Source: Cryobacterium psychrotolerans
GTDB taxonomy: Bacteria; Actinomycetota; Actinomycetes; Actinomycetales; Microbacteriaceae
Length of the DNA stretch: 64,000 bases
Assembly: GCF_900101115.1 (NCBI RefSeq)
Contig: NZ_FNFU01000012.1
Coordinates: 20,913-84,912, forward strand
Direction of reading: 5' to 3'
Shown: one piece after another, positions 26,665 to 36,183 of the stretch
How positions within the stretch are numbered: position 1 is the first letter of the stretch
Layout: every line of letters begins with the position of its first letter
Notes under the pieces: generated by a model
Told to the model about the DNA's origin: nothing
Databases searched by the model: none
Seen by the model: only the letters and a program-made list of their open reading frames with translations
Made by a program: the position numbers and the translations under genes

Positions 26665-27101
26665 GGGGTCGCCTGGCCGCCGCGCTGATGGCCCTGCTGC
26701 TCCTGGTCTACCTGGTCCTCGTGGGCTGGCAGGCCGTGAAGTTTATGCTGACCGGCGAGCCGATCGGTATCGTGATCGGCGGGGCGCTGATCATCCTGCC
26801 CATCGTCGGGGTCTGGGCGCTCGCCCGCGAGCTGCAGTTCGGGCTGGGCTCGGAGCGGCTGCTGCGGCGCCTGGACGCCGAGGGCGAACTGCCCGTCGAC
26901 GAGCTTCCGTCCCGGCCCAGTGGGCGGCCCTACCGGGACGCGGCCGACGCCGATTTCCCCCGCTTCCGCGAAGCGGCGGAGGCCGACCCGGAAAACTGGC
27001 GCGCCTGGTTCCGGCTCGGGCTCGCCTACGACGCCTCGGGGGACCGGCGCCGCGCGCGTGGCGCCATCCGCACCGCCATCGCTCTCGAACGCCGCGCGTA
27101 A
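26661..27101 (+). CDS. Membrane-anchored TPR-like protein
   Basis: 146 residues: two hydrophobic helices (~5-25 and ~35-55), then a cytosolic part with one TPR-like unit (DPENWRAWFRLGLAYDASGD; RRRARGAIRTAIALERRA). Conserved next to dapB in related actinobacteria; function not known. It is coupled to dapB by ATGA and ends 16 bp before palindrome A3. Confidence 0.75.
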   Translation: MRGRLAAALMALLLLVYLVLVGWQAVKFMLTGEPIGIVIGGALIILPIVGVWALARELQFGLGSERLLRRLDAEGELPVDELPSRPSGRPYRDAADADFPRFREAAEADPENWRAWFRLGLAYDASGDRRRARGAIRTAIALERRA

Positions 27102-27117
27102 CCCGCCTTCCCCGCCT

Positions 27118-27180
27118 CCGCGAAACCGCAGTTGTGCGCGCTAAAACGCGTTCATAACGCGCACGACTGCGGTTTCGCGG
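27118..27180. repeat. Palindromic element A3 (63 bp)
   Basis: 23-bp arms (27118-27140 and 27158-27180) with one mismatch; centre CTAAAACGCGTTCATAA. It lies between the convergent TPR-like gene (ends 27101) and the SDR gene (ends 27198), touching neither. The centre is nearly the reverse complement of that of A4. Confidence 0.95.
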
Positions 27181-27197
27181 GGGGAAGACGGGGGAAG

Positions 27198-28085
27198 TCA
27201 GGCGCGGAGCATGTGGTCGACGGCCTCGGCGGCGGTGCGGTGGGTGAAGACGAAGCCGTCGGCCTGCAGTTTCGCGGAGCTCACCTGCTGGTCGGCCAGG
27301 AGCAGCTGCCGGGCGGCATCCTGCAGCGCGAGGGTGAGCACGAACTCCGGAACGGGGATGAAAAAGGGGCGGTGCAGGGCCCTCGCCACCGCCCTGATCA
27401 CGTCGTTCGCCGTCGCCGGGGTGGGCCCGACCAGGTTGACCGGGCCGCTCAGAGTCGAGGTGAGCAGGTGCACGATGGCCGCGGCCTCGTCATGCAGGCT
27501 GATCCACGACCAGTGCTGGGTGCCGCGGCCGAGCGGTCCGCCCAGCCCGAGCCGGACGATCGGCAGCAGCGGCTTGAGGGCGCCGCCGCGCTCGAGCACG
27601 AGCCCGGTGCGGAAGGTCACGACCCGGGTCTGCTCGGGCGCGCGCAGGGCTTCGCGTTCCCAGGCGGAGACGACGCCGGCGAGGAAATCCTGTGCCGGCG
27701 GGGATTCCTCGGTGAGCGTTTCGCCCGGCCGGTTGCCGTAGATGCCGATCGCCGAGGCGTTCAGCAGCACCGCGGGCGGCGTTGCGCTCTGCCGCATCGC
27801 ATCGGTGAGGGCACGCGTCGCCCGCACGCGGGAACGCAGGATCTCCCGTCGGTACGCCGGGGTCCACGGAAGGCGGGCCAGGGAGGCGCCGGACAGGTTG
27901 ACGACCGCGTCGACGCCGTCGAGCACGCCGGCCGCGAGGCCCGCCCCCGCCGGGTCCCAGCGGATTTCGCCGCTCGTGCGCGGTTCGCTCCGCACCAGGC
28001 GGAGCACTGTGTGGCCGGCCTCCTCGAGTTGGCGGGAGAGCTCGGTGCCGATCAGGCCGGATGCCCCGGCGATCAGGACTCGCAT
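27198..28085 (-). CDS. TIGR01777-type NAD-dependent epimerase/dehydratase family protein
   Basis: The 295-residue extended SDR-like protein has MRVLIAGASGLIGTELSRQL, VNLSGASLARLPWTPAYRRE, LNASAIGIYGNRPGETLTEE, and WSWISLHDEAAAIVHLL, a pattern typical of the TIGR01777 (YfcH/SulA-like) group with a C-terminal DUF1731-like segment. Reaction unknown. Start at 28085 follows family similarity. It is the last of four minus-strand genes (trx, DUF4395, osmC, SDR). Confidence 0.88.
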   Translation of the reverse strand: MRVLIAGASGLIGTELSRQLEEAGHTVLRLVRSEPRTSGEIRWDPAGAGLAAGVLDGVDAVVNLSGASLARLPWTPAYRREILRSRVRATRALTDAMRQSATPPAVLLNASAIGIYGNRPGETLTEESPPAQDFLAGVVSAWEREALRAPEQTRVVTFRTGLVLERGGALKPLLPIVRLGLGGPLGRGTQHWSWISLHDEAAAIVHLLTSTLSGPVNLVGPTPATANDVIRAVARALHRPFFIPVPEFVLTLALQDAARQLLLADQQVSSAKLQADGFVFTHRTAAEAVDHMLRA

Positions 28086-28102
28086 GGCGCCGCAGCCCCG
28101 GC

Positions 28103-28528
28103 TCAGGCCAGTTCCGCCTCGATCGTGATCGGGATGCCGGTCAGTGCCTTGGAAATCGGGCAGTTCTGCTTGGCGTCCTCGGCGAAGGCCTCGAAGGCTT
28201 CCTCGGTCATGCCCGGGATCCGGGCGCTCACGAGCAGGTGGCTGCCGACGACACCGGTTCCAGGCTGGAAGGTGACCGCCGCGGTGGTCTGGATGCTCTC
28301 CGGCGTGTGGCCGGCGGCAGCGAGCGCGTTCGCCAGCGCCATCGAGAAGCAGGCGGAGTGGGCCGCGCCGAGCAGTTCCTCCGGGTTGGTCGTGTTGGGC
28401 GTGCCCTCTGCGCGCGCCGCCCAGGTGACGGGAAATTCCGCGGCGTGCGACGAGTCGAGAGTGGTGGTGCCGCGACCCGACATCAGGTCGCCGGTCCACA
28501 CTGTTGTTGCTTCGCTGGTCAGAGCCAT
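28103..28528 (-). CDS. OsmC/Ohr-family peroxiredoxin
   Basis: 141 residues with both redox-active cysteines in family context (LLGAAHSACFSMALAN and DAKQNCPISKAL), probably an OsmC-type organic hydroperoxide reductase. A strong AGGAGG ribosome site lies 7 nt before the ATG at 28528. It ends 17 bp before the SDR gene, likely the same transcript. Confidence 0.92.
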   Translation of the reverse strand: MALTSEATTVWTGDLMSGRGTTTLDSSHAAEFPVTWAARAEGTPNTTNPEELLGAAHSACFSMALANALAAAGHTPESIQTTAAVTFQPGTGVVGSHLLVSARIPGMTEEAFEAFAEDAKQNCPISKALTGIPITIEAELA

Positions 28529-28606
28529 GGTGATACCTCCTGGAAGTGGAACCCCAGCCTAACCGCCGCGCGACCTCGGAACCTGATTGCCGCCCAGCGG
28601 GCCGCT

Positions 28607-29089
28607 CTATGCTGCGCCGCCGACCCTCCCGGAGCGGCCCAGCACGCCGGCGCGCACGAGCAGCAGGTAGAGCTGGCAGCCGAGGCAGTAGTCGAACGCG
28701 GCGTTGAGGAAGGCCGCGACGAAGGCGGCAGCCGCGGCGGCCGCGAGGCCGCCGGAAAGGCCGACCAGGCCCAGGATGACGCCGATCAGGCTGACGACCA
28801 GGCCCACGCCCTGCGCGAAGGTCGGCGGAGCCGGGTCTTCCAGCTCGGCCGGCGCGGCCAGCCTCGGCCGCACGTACCGTTTGAACAGCAGCCCGAACGG
28901 ATGCCGCCCGGCACCGGCGAAGGCGCCCCAGGCGAACAGCGCCGCCAGCACGGTGAGCAGCAGAAGCGCGGCGACGGATGCCCCGGTCAGGGACAGGAAG
29001 ACCACGGCCAGGAGCAGCGCGGCGGTGATCCCGGCGACGAACCGTGGGCCGCGCGGGTCGATCCGGGGCCTAGCGGGCGAGGCTGACAT
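28607..29089 (-). CDS. DUF4395 membrane protein
   Basis: 160 residues with a basic N-terminus, two hydrophobic hairpins (~18-55 and ~95-130) and the hallmark FDYCLGCQLYLLL. DUF4395 proteins are commonly paired with a thioredoxin, as here: it overlaps the upstream trx-like gene by 20 bp. The CLGC motif could be the redox partner of that thioredoxin. Function unproven. Confidence 0.85.
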   Translation of the reverse strand: MSASPARPRIDPRGPRFVAGITAALLLAVVFLSLTGASVAALLLLTVLAALFAWGAFAGAGRHPFGLLFKRYVRPRLAAPAELEDPAPPTFAQGVGLVVSLIGVILGLVGLSGGLAAAAAAAFVAAFLNAAFDYCLGCQLYLLLVRAGVLGRSGRVGGAA

Positions 29090-29516
29090 TGTTGCTCCCG
29101 GTGAGGTCGTCGAGGTGTCGGGCGATGCCGGAGCGGTGCGGAACCCCGCCGATTCGGGCCCGAACCCGGCCGTCGCCGTCGAGGATGAGCGTGGTCGGTG
29201 TCTGCATGACCCGGTACCGGTTGGCGAGGTCCGCGCGGTGGGTCAGGTCGACATCGAGGTGAGCGACGCCGGGGCGCGAGCTCGCGACTCCGGCCAGCAG
29301 TCGGCTCGTGCCGGGGCAGCGCGCGCACAGCTCGGTGGAGAACTGGAGCAGGGTGGCGTTCCGGCCGAACGGGACGTCGCTGGCAACATCCGTCGGCGTG
29401 ATGACCACCCCGGAGACCGTCGCGATTCGCCCCTGCCGGGCACGCCAGACCAGGCCCAGCGCGGTCGCGGCCGCGACGAGCGCCAGGATGACGGTGAGCG
29501 CGGTGAGAGGATTCAT
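29070..29516 (-). CDS. Membrane-anchored thioredoxin-like protein
   Basis: 148 residues: an N-terminal helix (~4-25), then a thioredoxin fold with a C-A-R-C active site (STELCARCPGTSR), YRVMQTPTTLILDGDG and a cis-Pro. The fold probably faces the outside, although topology is uncertain. It is the first gene of the trx-DUF4395-osmC-SDR set and is divergent from thyX. Confidence 0.85.
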   Translation of the reverse strand: MNPLTALTVILALVAAATALGLVWRARQGRIATVSGVVITPTDVASDVPFGRNATLLQFSTELCARCPGTSRLLAGVASSRPGVAHLDVDLTHRADLANRYRVMQTPTTLILDGDGRVRARIGGVPHRSGIARHLDDLTGSNNVSLAR

Positions 29517-29617
29517 GCTCGCAACGTTACGCGGGCAAACTCCGGATCCCGGTCTGTGACAACAGGTTACGCGGGACCGGGCGGCGAGCCACGGCTCGGC
29601 GGGCACGCGGCACCGGG

Positions 29618-29623
29618 TATCGT
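29618..29623 (+). promoter_or_regulatory. -10 box TATCGT of thyX
   Basis: TATCGT ends 8 nt before the GTG start at 29631, with no ribosome site, so thyX mRNA is probably leaderless. Two direct GTTACGCGGG repeats (29526-29535 and 29566-29575) lie upstream, exactly 40 bp apart. Confidence 0.55.
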
Positions 29624-29630
29624 TTACGCC

Positions 29631-30368
29631 GTGCCTGAGATTGAGTTTCGCTCCGATGTGACCGTTGAACTGGTTCGCGCCAGCGCCCACGACTCCGACG
29701 TGCTGTTCGCAGCCCGGGTGTCGACCCAGGGCGAGCAAACCCTCGAGGAGAGCCGCCTGGAGGGCTCGGAATCCGAGGCCGACCTGAAGCGCGACCGTGG
29801 GTTGATCAATTACCTGATGCGCGACCGGCACGGTTCGCCGTTCGAGCACAACTCGATGACCTTCTACGTGCAGGCGCCGATCTTCGTGTTCCGCGAGTTC
29901 ATGCGCCACCGCATCGCCTCCTACAACGAAGAATCGGGCCGCTACCGCGAGCTGAACCCGGTCTTCTACGTTCCCGCCCCCGAGCGCAACCTGCTCCAGG
30001 TCGGCAAGCCGGGAGCCTACGACTTCCTGCCCGGCTCTGCCGAGCAGACCGCCCTGGTCGAGCAGCAGACCCGCGACGTGTCCGTGCACGCCTACGGCGC
30101 CTACCAGCGGATGCTGGAGGCCGGCGTCGCCCGCGAAGTCGCGCGGATCATCCTGCCGCTGAACATCTACTCGTCGATGTACGTCACCATGAACGCCCGC
30201 TCGCTGATGAACTTCCTCAGCCTGCGCACGAAGCGCGAAGGGACGCACTTCCCGTCGTTCCCGCAGCGCGAGATCGAAATGTGCGCGGAGAAGATGGAGG
30301 ACTTCTTCGCCGAACTCATGCCGCTCACCTACGACGCGTTCAACACGAACGGCAGAGTCGCCCCCTGA
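29631..30368 (+). CDS. thyX: Flavin-dependent thymidylate synthase
   Basis: 245 residues with the ThyX signature RHRx7S: residues 92-104 read RHRIASYNEESGR. ThyX makes dTMP from dUMP using methylenetetrahydrofolate, FAD and NADPH. The GTG start at 29631 puts family sequence at residue 1; the open frame upstream is antisense to trx. It is placed next to dapA as in Mycobacterium and many actinobacteria. Confidence 0.96.
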   Translation: MPEIEFRSDVTVELVRASAHDSDVLFAARVSTQGEQTLEESRLEGSESEADLKRDRGLINYLMRDRHGSPFEHNSMTFYVQAPIFVFREFMRHRIASYNEESGRYRELNPVFYVPAPERNLLQVGKPGAYDFLPGSAEQTALVEQQTRDVSVHAYGAYQRMLEAGVAREVARIILPLNIYSSMYVTMNARSLMNFLSLRTKREGTHFPSFPQREIEMCAEKMEDFFAELMPLTYDAFNTNGRVAP

Positions 30369-30384
30369 CCTCTGGGCCAGGGGC

Positions 30385-30434
30385 CCCGTGTCGCCGCCCG
30401 TGTTGCGGCCTGTGTTGCGACCCCGTGTTACGAC
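30385..30434. repeat. Imperfect 12-13 bp tandem repeat between thyX and dapA
   Basis: About four diverged units of the form CCCGTGTTGCGGC / CCCGTGTTACGAC follow the thyX stop and precede the dapA promoter. No terminator-like hairpin is obvious in this gap. Confidence 0.55.
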
Positions 30435-30462
30435 CGGGCTGCAGGCAAACCCGCCGAGCCGC

Positions 30463-30468
30463 TAGCCT
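30463..30468 (+). promoter_or_regulatory. -10 box TAGCCT of dapA
   Basis: TAGCCT ends 7 nt before the GTG start at 30475, which would therefore be base +1 of a leaderless mRNA. The box is identical to that of the GNAT gene. Confidence 0.6.
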
Positions 30469-30474
30469 GTAATC

Positions 30475-31452
30475 GTGACTACGCCATCGAATCCATTCGG
30501 CCAGGTGCTCGTCGCCCTGGTGACTCCCTTCACTGCCGACGGGGAAGTCGACTGGCCCGGCGTCGCCCAGCACATCGACGATGTGATCCGGGCGGGAGCG
30601 GACGGCATCGTCGTCACCGGCACCACCGGCGAGACCTCCACCCTGACCGACCCGGAGAAGATCCGCCTGGTCGAGGTCGGCAAGGATGTCTCCGCCGGCC
30701 GGGCGAAAATCATCACCGGCGGCGGTTCCAACGAGACCGCCCATGCCATGCAGCTCGCCAAGCAGAGCGAGAAGGCGGGCGCCGACGGCAACATGATCGT
30801 CACCCCGTACTACAACAAGCCCACCCAGGCCGGCGTGCTCACCCACTTCCGCATGATCGCGGATGCCACCGACCTCCCGGTCATCCTCTATGACATCCCG
30901 GGCCGCACCGGCATCCCGATCGAGTACGCGACCATCCTCCGCGCCGCCAAGCACCCGAACATCCTCGCCGTGAAGGACGCCAAGGGCGACCTCGCCCAGG
31001 TCAGCCGGGTGCTCAACCAGACCGACCTGTTGTACTTCTCCGGCGACGACCCCAACGTGCTGCCGCACCTGGCCATCGGCGCCACCGGGCTGATCGGCGT
31101 CACCGCGAATATCGCGGCCACCCCCTACCGGCAGATGGTCGACGCGGTCAACGCCGGCGACCTGAAGACGGCCACCGCCGCCCACAAGCAACTCGAACCG
31201 CTGGTGCGGGCGTGCATGACCCACGTGCCGGGCACCGTCGCGGTGAAGTACATCCTGCACGGCCTCGGCCGGATCGGCAGCCCGCGCGTGCGCCTGCCCC
31301 TCGTCGGGCCGGAAGAGTGGGAAGCCGCCCAGATCGAAGACGAAATCGACCTGGTCACCGGCATCCCGGGCGTGGACTTCTCCAACTTCCGGCCCGACCG
31401 CAACGCCGCGGCCGGAGGGGCGCTGCCCAGGATCGCCGGCACGACCCGCTAA
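30475..31452 (+). CDS. dapA: 4-Hydroxy-tetrahydrodipicolinate synthase
   Basis: The 325-residue aldolase condenses pyruvate with aspartate semialdehyde in diaminopimelate/lysine synthesis. It has GTTGETSTLT, TPYYNKPTQAG, Tyr139 in LYDIPGRTG and the Schiff-base Lys167 in ILAVKDAKGDL. The C-terminal ~25 residues form a short Arg/Ala-rich tail. It is followed after 23 bp by rnj, the order seen in Mycobacterium. Confidence 0.96.
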   Translation: MTTPSNPFGQVLVALVTPFTADGEVDWPGVAQHIDDVIRAGADGIVVTGTTGETSTLTDPEKIRLVEVGKDVSAGRAKIITGGGSNETAHAMQLAKQSEKAGADGNMIVTPYYNKPTQAGVLTHFRMIADATDLPVILYDIPGRTGIPIEYATILRAAKHPNILAVKDAKGDLAQVSRVLNQTDLLYFSGDDPNVLPHLAIGATGLIGVTANIAATPYRQMVDAVNAGDLKTATAAHKQLEPLVRACMTHVPGTVAVKYILHGLGRIGSPRVRLPLVGPEEWEAAQIEDEIDLVTGIPGVDFSNFRPDRNAAAGGALPRIAGTTR

Positions 31453-31475
31453 ACGAAAGAGCCCCGGGAGGGCAT

Positions 31476-33152
31476 ATGCCAGGCGACGTATACGAACCGG
31501 CCGCACTCGAGCCCGGGACCCTCCGGATCATCCCGATCGGAGGCCTGGGCGAAATCGGCCGGAACATGACCTCCTTCGAGATCAACGGCAAGATCCTGAT
31601 CGTGGACTGCGGCGTGCTGTTCCCCGAGGAGCACCAGCCGGGCGTCGACCTGATCCTGCCGGACTTCGGCCCCATCCGAGACCGCCTGGGCGACATCCTC
31701 GGCGTCGTGCTCACGCACGGCCATGAGGACCACATCGGTGCCGTCCCGTACCTGCTCAAACTCCGCCAGGACATCCCCCTGATCGGCTCCGGGCTCACCC
31801 TCGCGTTCATCGAGGCCAAGCTCAAGGAGCACCGGATCACCCCGTACACGCTGCAGGTGGCCGAGGGGCAGACCGAGCGGCTCGGCCCGTTCAGCCTGGA
31901 GTTCGTCGCCGTCAACCACTCGATTCCCGACGCCCTCGCCGTGGCGATCAAGACCGAGGGCGGCACGGTGCTGCACACGGGCGACTTCAAGATGGACCAG
32001 CTGCCCCTGGACGGCCGGCTCACCGACCTGCGCGAATTCGCGCGCCTCGGCACCGAGGGCGTCGACCTGTTCCTGGTCGACTCGACCAACGCGGATGTCC
32101 CCGGCTTCACCCCGTCCGAGCGCCTGATCGGGCCCGTGCTGGAGGACGTGATCGCCCGGGCGCCGCGCCGGGTCATCGTCGCCAGCTTCTCCAGCCACGT
32201 GCACCGGGTGCAGCAGGTCCTCGACGCCGCGCACGCCAACGGCCGCCGGGTGGCGTTGCTCGGCCGCTCGATGGTGCGCAACATGACCATCGCCGCCGAC
32301 CTCGGCTACCTCAAAGTGCCGGAGGGGGTGCTGGTCGACTTCAAGAAGGCCGGCAACATCCCAGGCGACAAGATCGTCTACATGTCGACCGGCTCCCAGG
32401 GCGAGCCGATGGCGGTGCTCAGCCGGATGGTCAACCGGGACCACCAGATCGAGGTCGGCCACGGCGACACCGTCGTCCTGGCCTCCAGCCTCATCCCCGG
32501 CAACGAGAACGCGGTCTACCGGATCATCGACGGCCTGACCAGGCTCGGTGCGAACGTGGTGCACAAGGGCAACGCGAAGGTGCACGTCTCCGGGCACGCC
32601 GCCGCCGGGGAGCTGCTGTACTGCTACAACATCGTCAAGCCGAAGAACGTGCTGCCGGTGCACGGCGAATACCGTCACCTCGTCGCGAACGCCCGGCTGG
32701 CCATGGACAGCGGCGTGCCCGAGGCGAACACCATCCTCGCCGAGGACGGCACCGTGATTGACCTGCGGGACGGAATCGCCCGCACGGTCGGCCAGCTCGA
32801 CATCGGCTACGTGTACGTGGACGGGTCGACGGTGGGCGAGATCACCGACGCCGACCTCAAGGATCGCCGCACGCTGGCCGAGGAGGGGTTCATCTCGATC
32901 ATCATCGTCGTCGACGCCAACACCGGGAAGGTCATCGTCGGGCCGGAGATCCACGCGAAAGGGTTCGCCGAGGATGACGCCGTCTTCGACGCGGTCAAGC
33001 CGAAAATCGTGGCGGCCCTCGCCGAGGCCGCCCACAGCGGAGTGCGGGACCCGTACGCGCTGCAACAGGCCGTGCGCCGGGTAGTCGGCCGCTGGGTGAA
33101 CGTGTCGTTCCGCCGCCGCCCGATGATCGTGCCCCTCGTCATCGAGGCCTGA
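31476..33152 (+). CDS. rnj: Ribonuclease J
   Basis: The 558-residue beta-CASP metallo-hydrolase has 5'-3' exo- and endoribonuclease activity in rRNA maturation and mRNA turnover. Motifs: GGLGEIGRNMTSFE, zinc-binding LTHGHEDHIGAV, LHTGDFKMDQ, LVDSTNADVPG, beta-CASP STGSQGEPMAVLSRM, and HVSGHAAAGELLY then PVHGEYRH. The ATG at 31476 follows GGGAGGG by 5 nt. Together with PNPase at 1252 it gives the window two core RNA-decay enzymes. Confidence 0.95.
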   Translation: MPGDVYEPAALEPGTLRIIPIGGLGEIGRNMTSFEINGKILIVDCGVLFPEEHQPGVDLILPDFGPIRDRLGDILGVVLTHGHEDHIGAVPYLLKLRQDIPLIGSGLTLAFIEAKLKEHRITPYTLQVAEGQTERLGPFSLEFVAVNHSIPDALAVAIKTEGGTVLHTGDFKMDQLPLDGRLTDLREFARLGTEGVDLFLVDSTNADVPGFTPSERLIGPVLEDVIARAPRRVIVASFSSHVHRVQQVLDAAHANGRRVALLGRSMVRNMTIAADLGYLKVPEGVLVDFKKAGNIPGDKIVYMSTGSQGEPMAVLSRMVNRDHQIEVGHGDTVVLASSLIPGNENAVYRIIDGLTRLGANVVHKGNAKVHVSGHAAAGELLYCYNIVKPKNVLPVHGEYRHLVANARLAMDSGVPEANTILAEDGTVIDLRDGIARTVGQLDIGYVYVDGSTVGEITDADLKDRRTLAEEGFISIIIVVDANTGKVIVGPEIHAKGFAEDDAVFDAVKPKIVAALAEAAHSGVRDPYALQQAVRRVVGRWVNVSFRRRPMIVPLVIEA

Positions 33153-33182
33153 CCCGCGCCCCTCCCGCCCGCCTCCCGGGTT

Positions 33183-33237
33183 GACTTGCGGAAAAAGTAC
33201 CTTCGTCGAGCCCGGGAAGGTACTTTGTCCGCAATTC
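33183..33237. repeat. Palindromic element C, related core, upstream of ftsK
   Basis: TTGCGGAAAAAGTACCTTC (33186-33204) pairs with GAAGGTACTTTGTCCGCAA (33216-33234) with one mismatch; the loop is GTCGAGCCCGG. The inner core ACCTTCGTCGAGCCCGGG... reads almost like the reverse complement of the core of B2, although the outer arms differ. It lies between rnj and ftsK, genes in the same direction, and could terminate rnj. Confidence 0.9.
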
Positions 33238-33307
33238 AGCGGGCGATGGATGGGCAGCAAGCCGTGACGGGTGGGCGTGGGCTGCCGAACAACGGCGCGG
33301 GCGGCGG

Positions 33308-33313
33308 TACCTT
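33308..33313 (+). promoter_or_regulatory. -10 box TACCTT of ftsK
   Basis: TACCTT ends 8 nt before the ftsK ATG at 33321; there is no ribosome site in the short interval. A leaderless mRNA is likely. Confidence 0.45.
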
Positions 33314-33320
33314 AGATTCC

Positions 33321-36179
33321 ATGGCTACGAGCACTAAGTCGACCGGTCGCGCGCGCACCACGCCCGCACGCGGCACCCCGGCGCGGAAGCCCGTCGCCAG
33401 GACGGCGACCCAGAAGACCGTGAAGTTCGAACCGAAGCCGGCCCTGCCCGTGCGCATCTGGATGGCGCTCGCCCACGTGACCGGCGGCGCCGCCCGCGCC
33501 CTCGGCCCCGAGCAGCTGTCCAAAGAGGAGCGCCGCGACGGACTGCCGTTCTTCCTCGTGCTGCTCTCGATCGTCGGTGCCGTGATCGAGTGGTTCCTGA
33601 TCAACAGCCCCGTCGCCAGGACCCTCGACGCCTGGACCTTCGGCGGGCTGTTCGGGCGGGTCGCCTTCGCGCTGCCCGTGATCATGCTGCTGTTCGCAAT
33701 CTGGCTGTTCCGCAAGCCCAGTTCGATCCACGACAACGGCCGCGTCGGCATCGGCCTGTCCGTCCTGCTGGTCTCGGTGTCCGGGCTCTCCCACATCTTT
33801 GGCGGGATGCCGGCACCCAGCGAGGGCATGGAGCGGCTCGCCCTGGCCGGAGGCGTGATCGGCTGGATGATCGCGGCCCCACTCACCTTTCTCACCACCT
33901 CGATCGGCGCGACGATCATCGTCATCCTGCTGCTCATCCTCAGCCTCTTCATCATCACCAGGACGCCGCCGAACAAGCTGCCGGAACGGCTGCGCGAACT
34001 GTACGCCTGGCTCTTCGGCGCGCAGCTGCCGGACGCAGAGGAACGCCAGGCCACCCGGGACGCCAAGGCCGGGAAGACCGCGCAGGTCGAACTCGACGGT
34101 GTCGACGGCGACAACACCGGCGGCGACAACAGCGCGCTGCCCTGGTGGAGGCGCAACAACAGCAAGCGCGAGGAAGACCCCGACTTCGACGGGCCGATCA
34201 GCGTCGACGCGCGAGGCAAGGCCCGGGACGCCGACTCCGGCACCGTGGACCCGCTCAGGGACCTGCTCGGCGGCGACGGAACCGGGGGCTTCGCCACCGC
34301 CCTCGAGCCGGCGGAGACCCCGGCCGACCCGCGCAGCGACCACTACGGCACCGAGGTGCTCGAAGACCTGGTGCGGGCCGAGGACGCGGTCAAGCGCTTC
34401 ACCGGCGAGGTCGAGCCGCACGCGTCCGCGATCGGCCTCCACGCCGACGACCCGACGGGCCTGACCGAGGTGCTGCCCGGCTTCGAGGAACTGGAGGCGG
34501 CCCTGGCCGCTCCGCCCGCCGAGGCGACCGCGCCCACCGCGCCGCAGCCGACCGTCCCCTACGTGCTGCCGTCGGCGATGACCCTGATCGCCGGGCCCCC
34601 GGCCAAGGCCAGGTCCGCCGCCAACGACGACATCGTCCGGTCGATCACCGAGGTGCTGCGCCAGTTCCAGGTCGACGCAAAGGTCACCGGGTTCTCCCGC
34701 GGCCCGACCGTGACGCAGTACGAGATCGAACTCGGCCCCGGCGTCAAGGTGGAACGGGTCACCGCCCTGAGCAAGAACCTCTCCTACGCCGTCGCCTCGA
34801 ACGAGGTGCGCATCCTCTCGCCCATCCCGGGCAAGAGCGCCATCGGCATCGAAATCCCGAACACCGACCGCGAAATCGTCACCCTGGGCGATGTGCTGCG
34901 CTCGGCGACGGCCACGAACAGCACCCACCCGATGACCATCGGCGTCGGCAAGGACGTCGGCGGCGGCTTCGTCATCGCCAACCTCGCCAAGATGCCCCAC
35001 CTCCTCGTCGCCGGCTCGACCGGCTCCGGCAAGTCCAGCTTCGTGAACTCGATGATCACCAGCCTGCTCATGCGCGCCAAGCCCAGCGAGGTGCGGATGG
35101 TGCTGATCGACCCGAAGCGGGTCGAGCTCGCCGCGTACGCCGGCGTCCCGCACCTGATCACGCCCATCATCACGAACGCGAAAAAGGCCGCCGAGGCCCT
35201 GCAGTGGGTCGTCAAAGAAATGGACATGCGCTACGACGACCTGGCCAGCTTCGGCTTCCGTCACATCGACGACTTCAACAAGGCCGTCGTGGGCAACGAG
35301 ATCGTGCTGCCGGCGGGCAGCGCCCGCACGCTCAAGCCCTACCCGTACCTGCTCGTGGTCGTCGACGAGCTCGCCGACCTCATGATGGTGGCCCCGCGCG
35401 ACGTCGAAGACTCGATCGTGCGGATCACCCAGCTCGCGCGCGCATCCGGAATCCACCTGGTGCTCGCCACCCAGCGCCCCAGCGTCGACGTCGTCACCGG
35501 CCTGATCAAGGCCAATGTGCCCTCGCGCCTCGCCTTCGCCGTGACCAGCGTCACCGACTCCCGCGTCATCCTCGACCAGCCCGGCGCCGACAAGCTCATC
35601 GGCCAGGGAGACGCCCTGTTCCTGCCGATGGGCGCCTCCAAGGCGATCCGGGTGCAGGGCGCCTGGGTCAACGAGGCCGAGATCGAGAAGGTCGTCAAGC
35701 ACGTGACCCGCCAGGCGCGCCCCGACTACCGGCCGGATGTCGCCATGGAGGCCCCCCGCAAGGAGATCGACTCCGACATCGGCGACGACCTCGAGGTGCT
35801 GCTCGCGGCCGCCGAGCTCGTGGTGTCCACGCAGTTCGGGTCGACCTCGATGCTCCAGCGCAAGCTGCGCGTGGGCTTCGCCAAGGCCGGCCGCTTGATG
35901 GACCTGCTCGAGTCGCGGGAGATCGTCGGTCCCTCGGAGGGGTCGAAGGCGCGCGACGTGCTCGTCAGCGCCGAGCAGCTGCCGAGCGTGCTCGCCAAGC
36001 TGCGCGGATCGGACGCGGAGCACCACGCCGCGGAGCAGCGCGCGGCCGCGTACCCGCCGGCCAATGCCGCCCCGGATCCGCGCTACGCCGACGACCCGGT
36101 CGCGAAAATGACCGAAGACTATCCTGAAGAGGACGCCTCCTCCGACGAAGACGCCTGGCAACTGACCGACAGGGATTGA
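33321..36179 (+). CDS. ftsK: DNA translocase FtsK/SpoIIIE
   Basis: This 952-residue septal motor clears chromosomes at division. A basic N-terminus is followed by a four-helix membrane domain (~75-210), an acidic/Pro-rich linker (~235-420), the RecA-like motor with Walker [13 protein letters not shown] and Walker [13 protein letters not shown], and a C-terminal gamma winged helix ([18 protein letters not shown]...) that reads polar KOPS-like DNA. ATG 33321 ([15 protein letters not shown]) is chosen by family similarity and the promoter; the frame upstream covers palindrome C. pgsA follows after 4 bp. Confidence 0.95.
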   Translation: MATSTKSTGRARTTPARGTPARKPVARTATQKTVKFEPKPALPVRIWMALAHVTGGAARALGPEQLSKEERRDGLPFFLVLLSIVGAVIEWFLINSPVARTLDAWTFGGLFGRVAFALPVIMLLFAIWLFRKPSSIHDNGRVGIGLSVLLVSVSGLSHIFGGMPAPSEGMERLALAGGVIGWMIAAPLTFLTTSIGATIIVILLLILSLFIITRTPPNKLPERLRELYAWLFGAQLPDAEERQATRDAKAGKTAQVELDGVDGDNTGGDNSALPWWRRNNSKREEDPDFDGPISVDARGKARDADSGTVDPLRDLLGGDGTGGFATALEPAETPADPRSDHYGTEVLEDLVRAEDAVKRFTGEVEPHASAIGLHADDPTGLTEVLPGFEELEAALAAPPAEATAPTAPQPTVPYVLPSAMTLIAGPPAKARSAANDDIVRSITEVLRQFQVDAKVTGFSRGPTVTQYEIELGPGVKVERVTALSKNLSYAVASNEVRILSPIPGKSAIGIEIPNTDREIVTLGDVLRSATATNSTHPMTIGVGKDVGGGFVIANLAKMPHLLVAGSTGSGKSSFVNSMITSLLMRAKPSEVRMVLIDPKRVELAAYAGVPHLITPIITNAKKAAEALQWVVKEMDMRYDDLASFGFRHIDDFNKAVVGNEIVLPAGSARTLKPYPYLLVVVDELADLMMVAPRDVEDSIVRITQLARASGIHLVLATQRPSVDVVTGLIKANVPSRLAFAVTSVTDSRVILDQPGADKLIGQGDALFLPMGASKAIRVQGAWVNEAEIEKVVKHVTRQARPDYRPDVAMEAPRKEIDSDIGDDLEVLLAAAELVVSTQFGSTSMLQRKLRVGFAKAGRLMDLLESREIVGPSEGSKARDVLVSAEQLPSVLAKLRGSDAEHHAAEQRAAAYPPANAAPDPRYADDPVAKMTEDYPEEDASSDEDAWQLTDRD

Positions 36180-36183
36180 ACCG

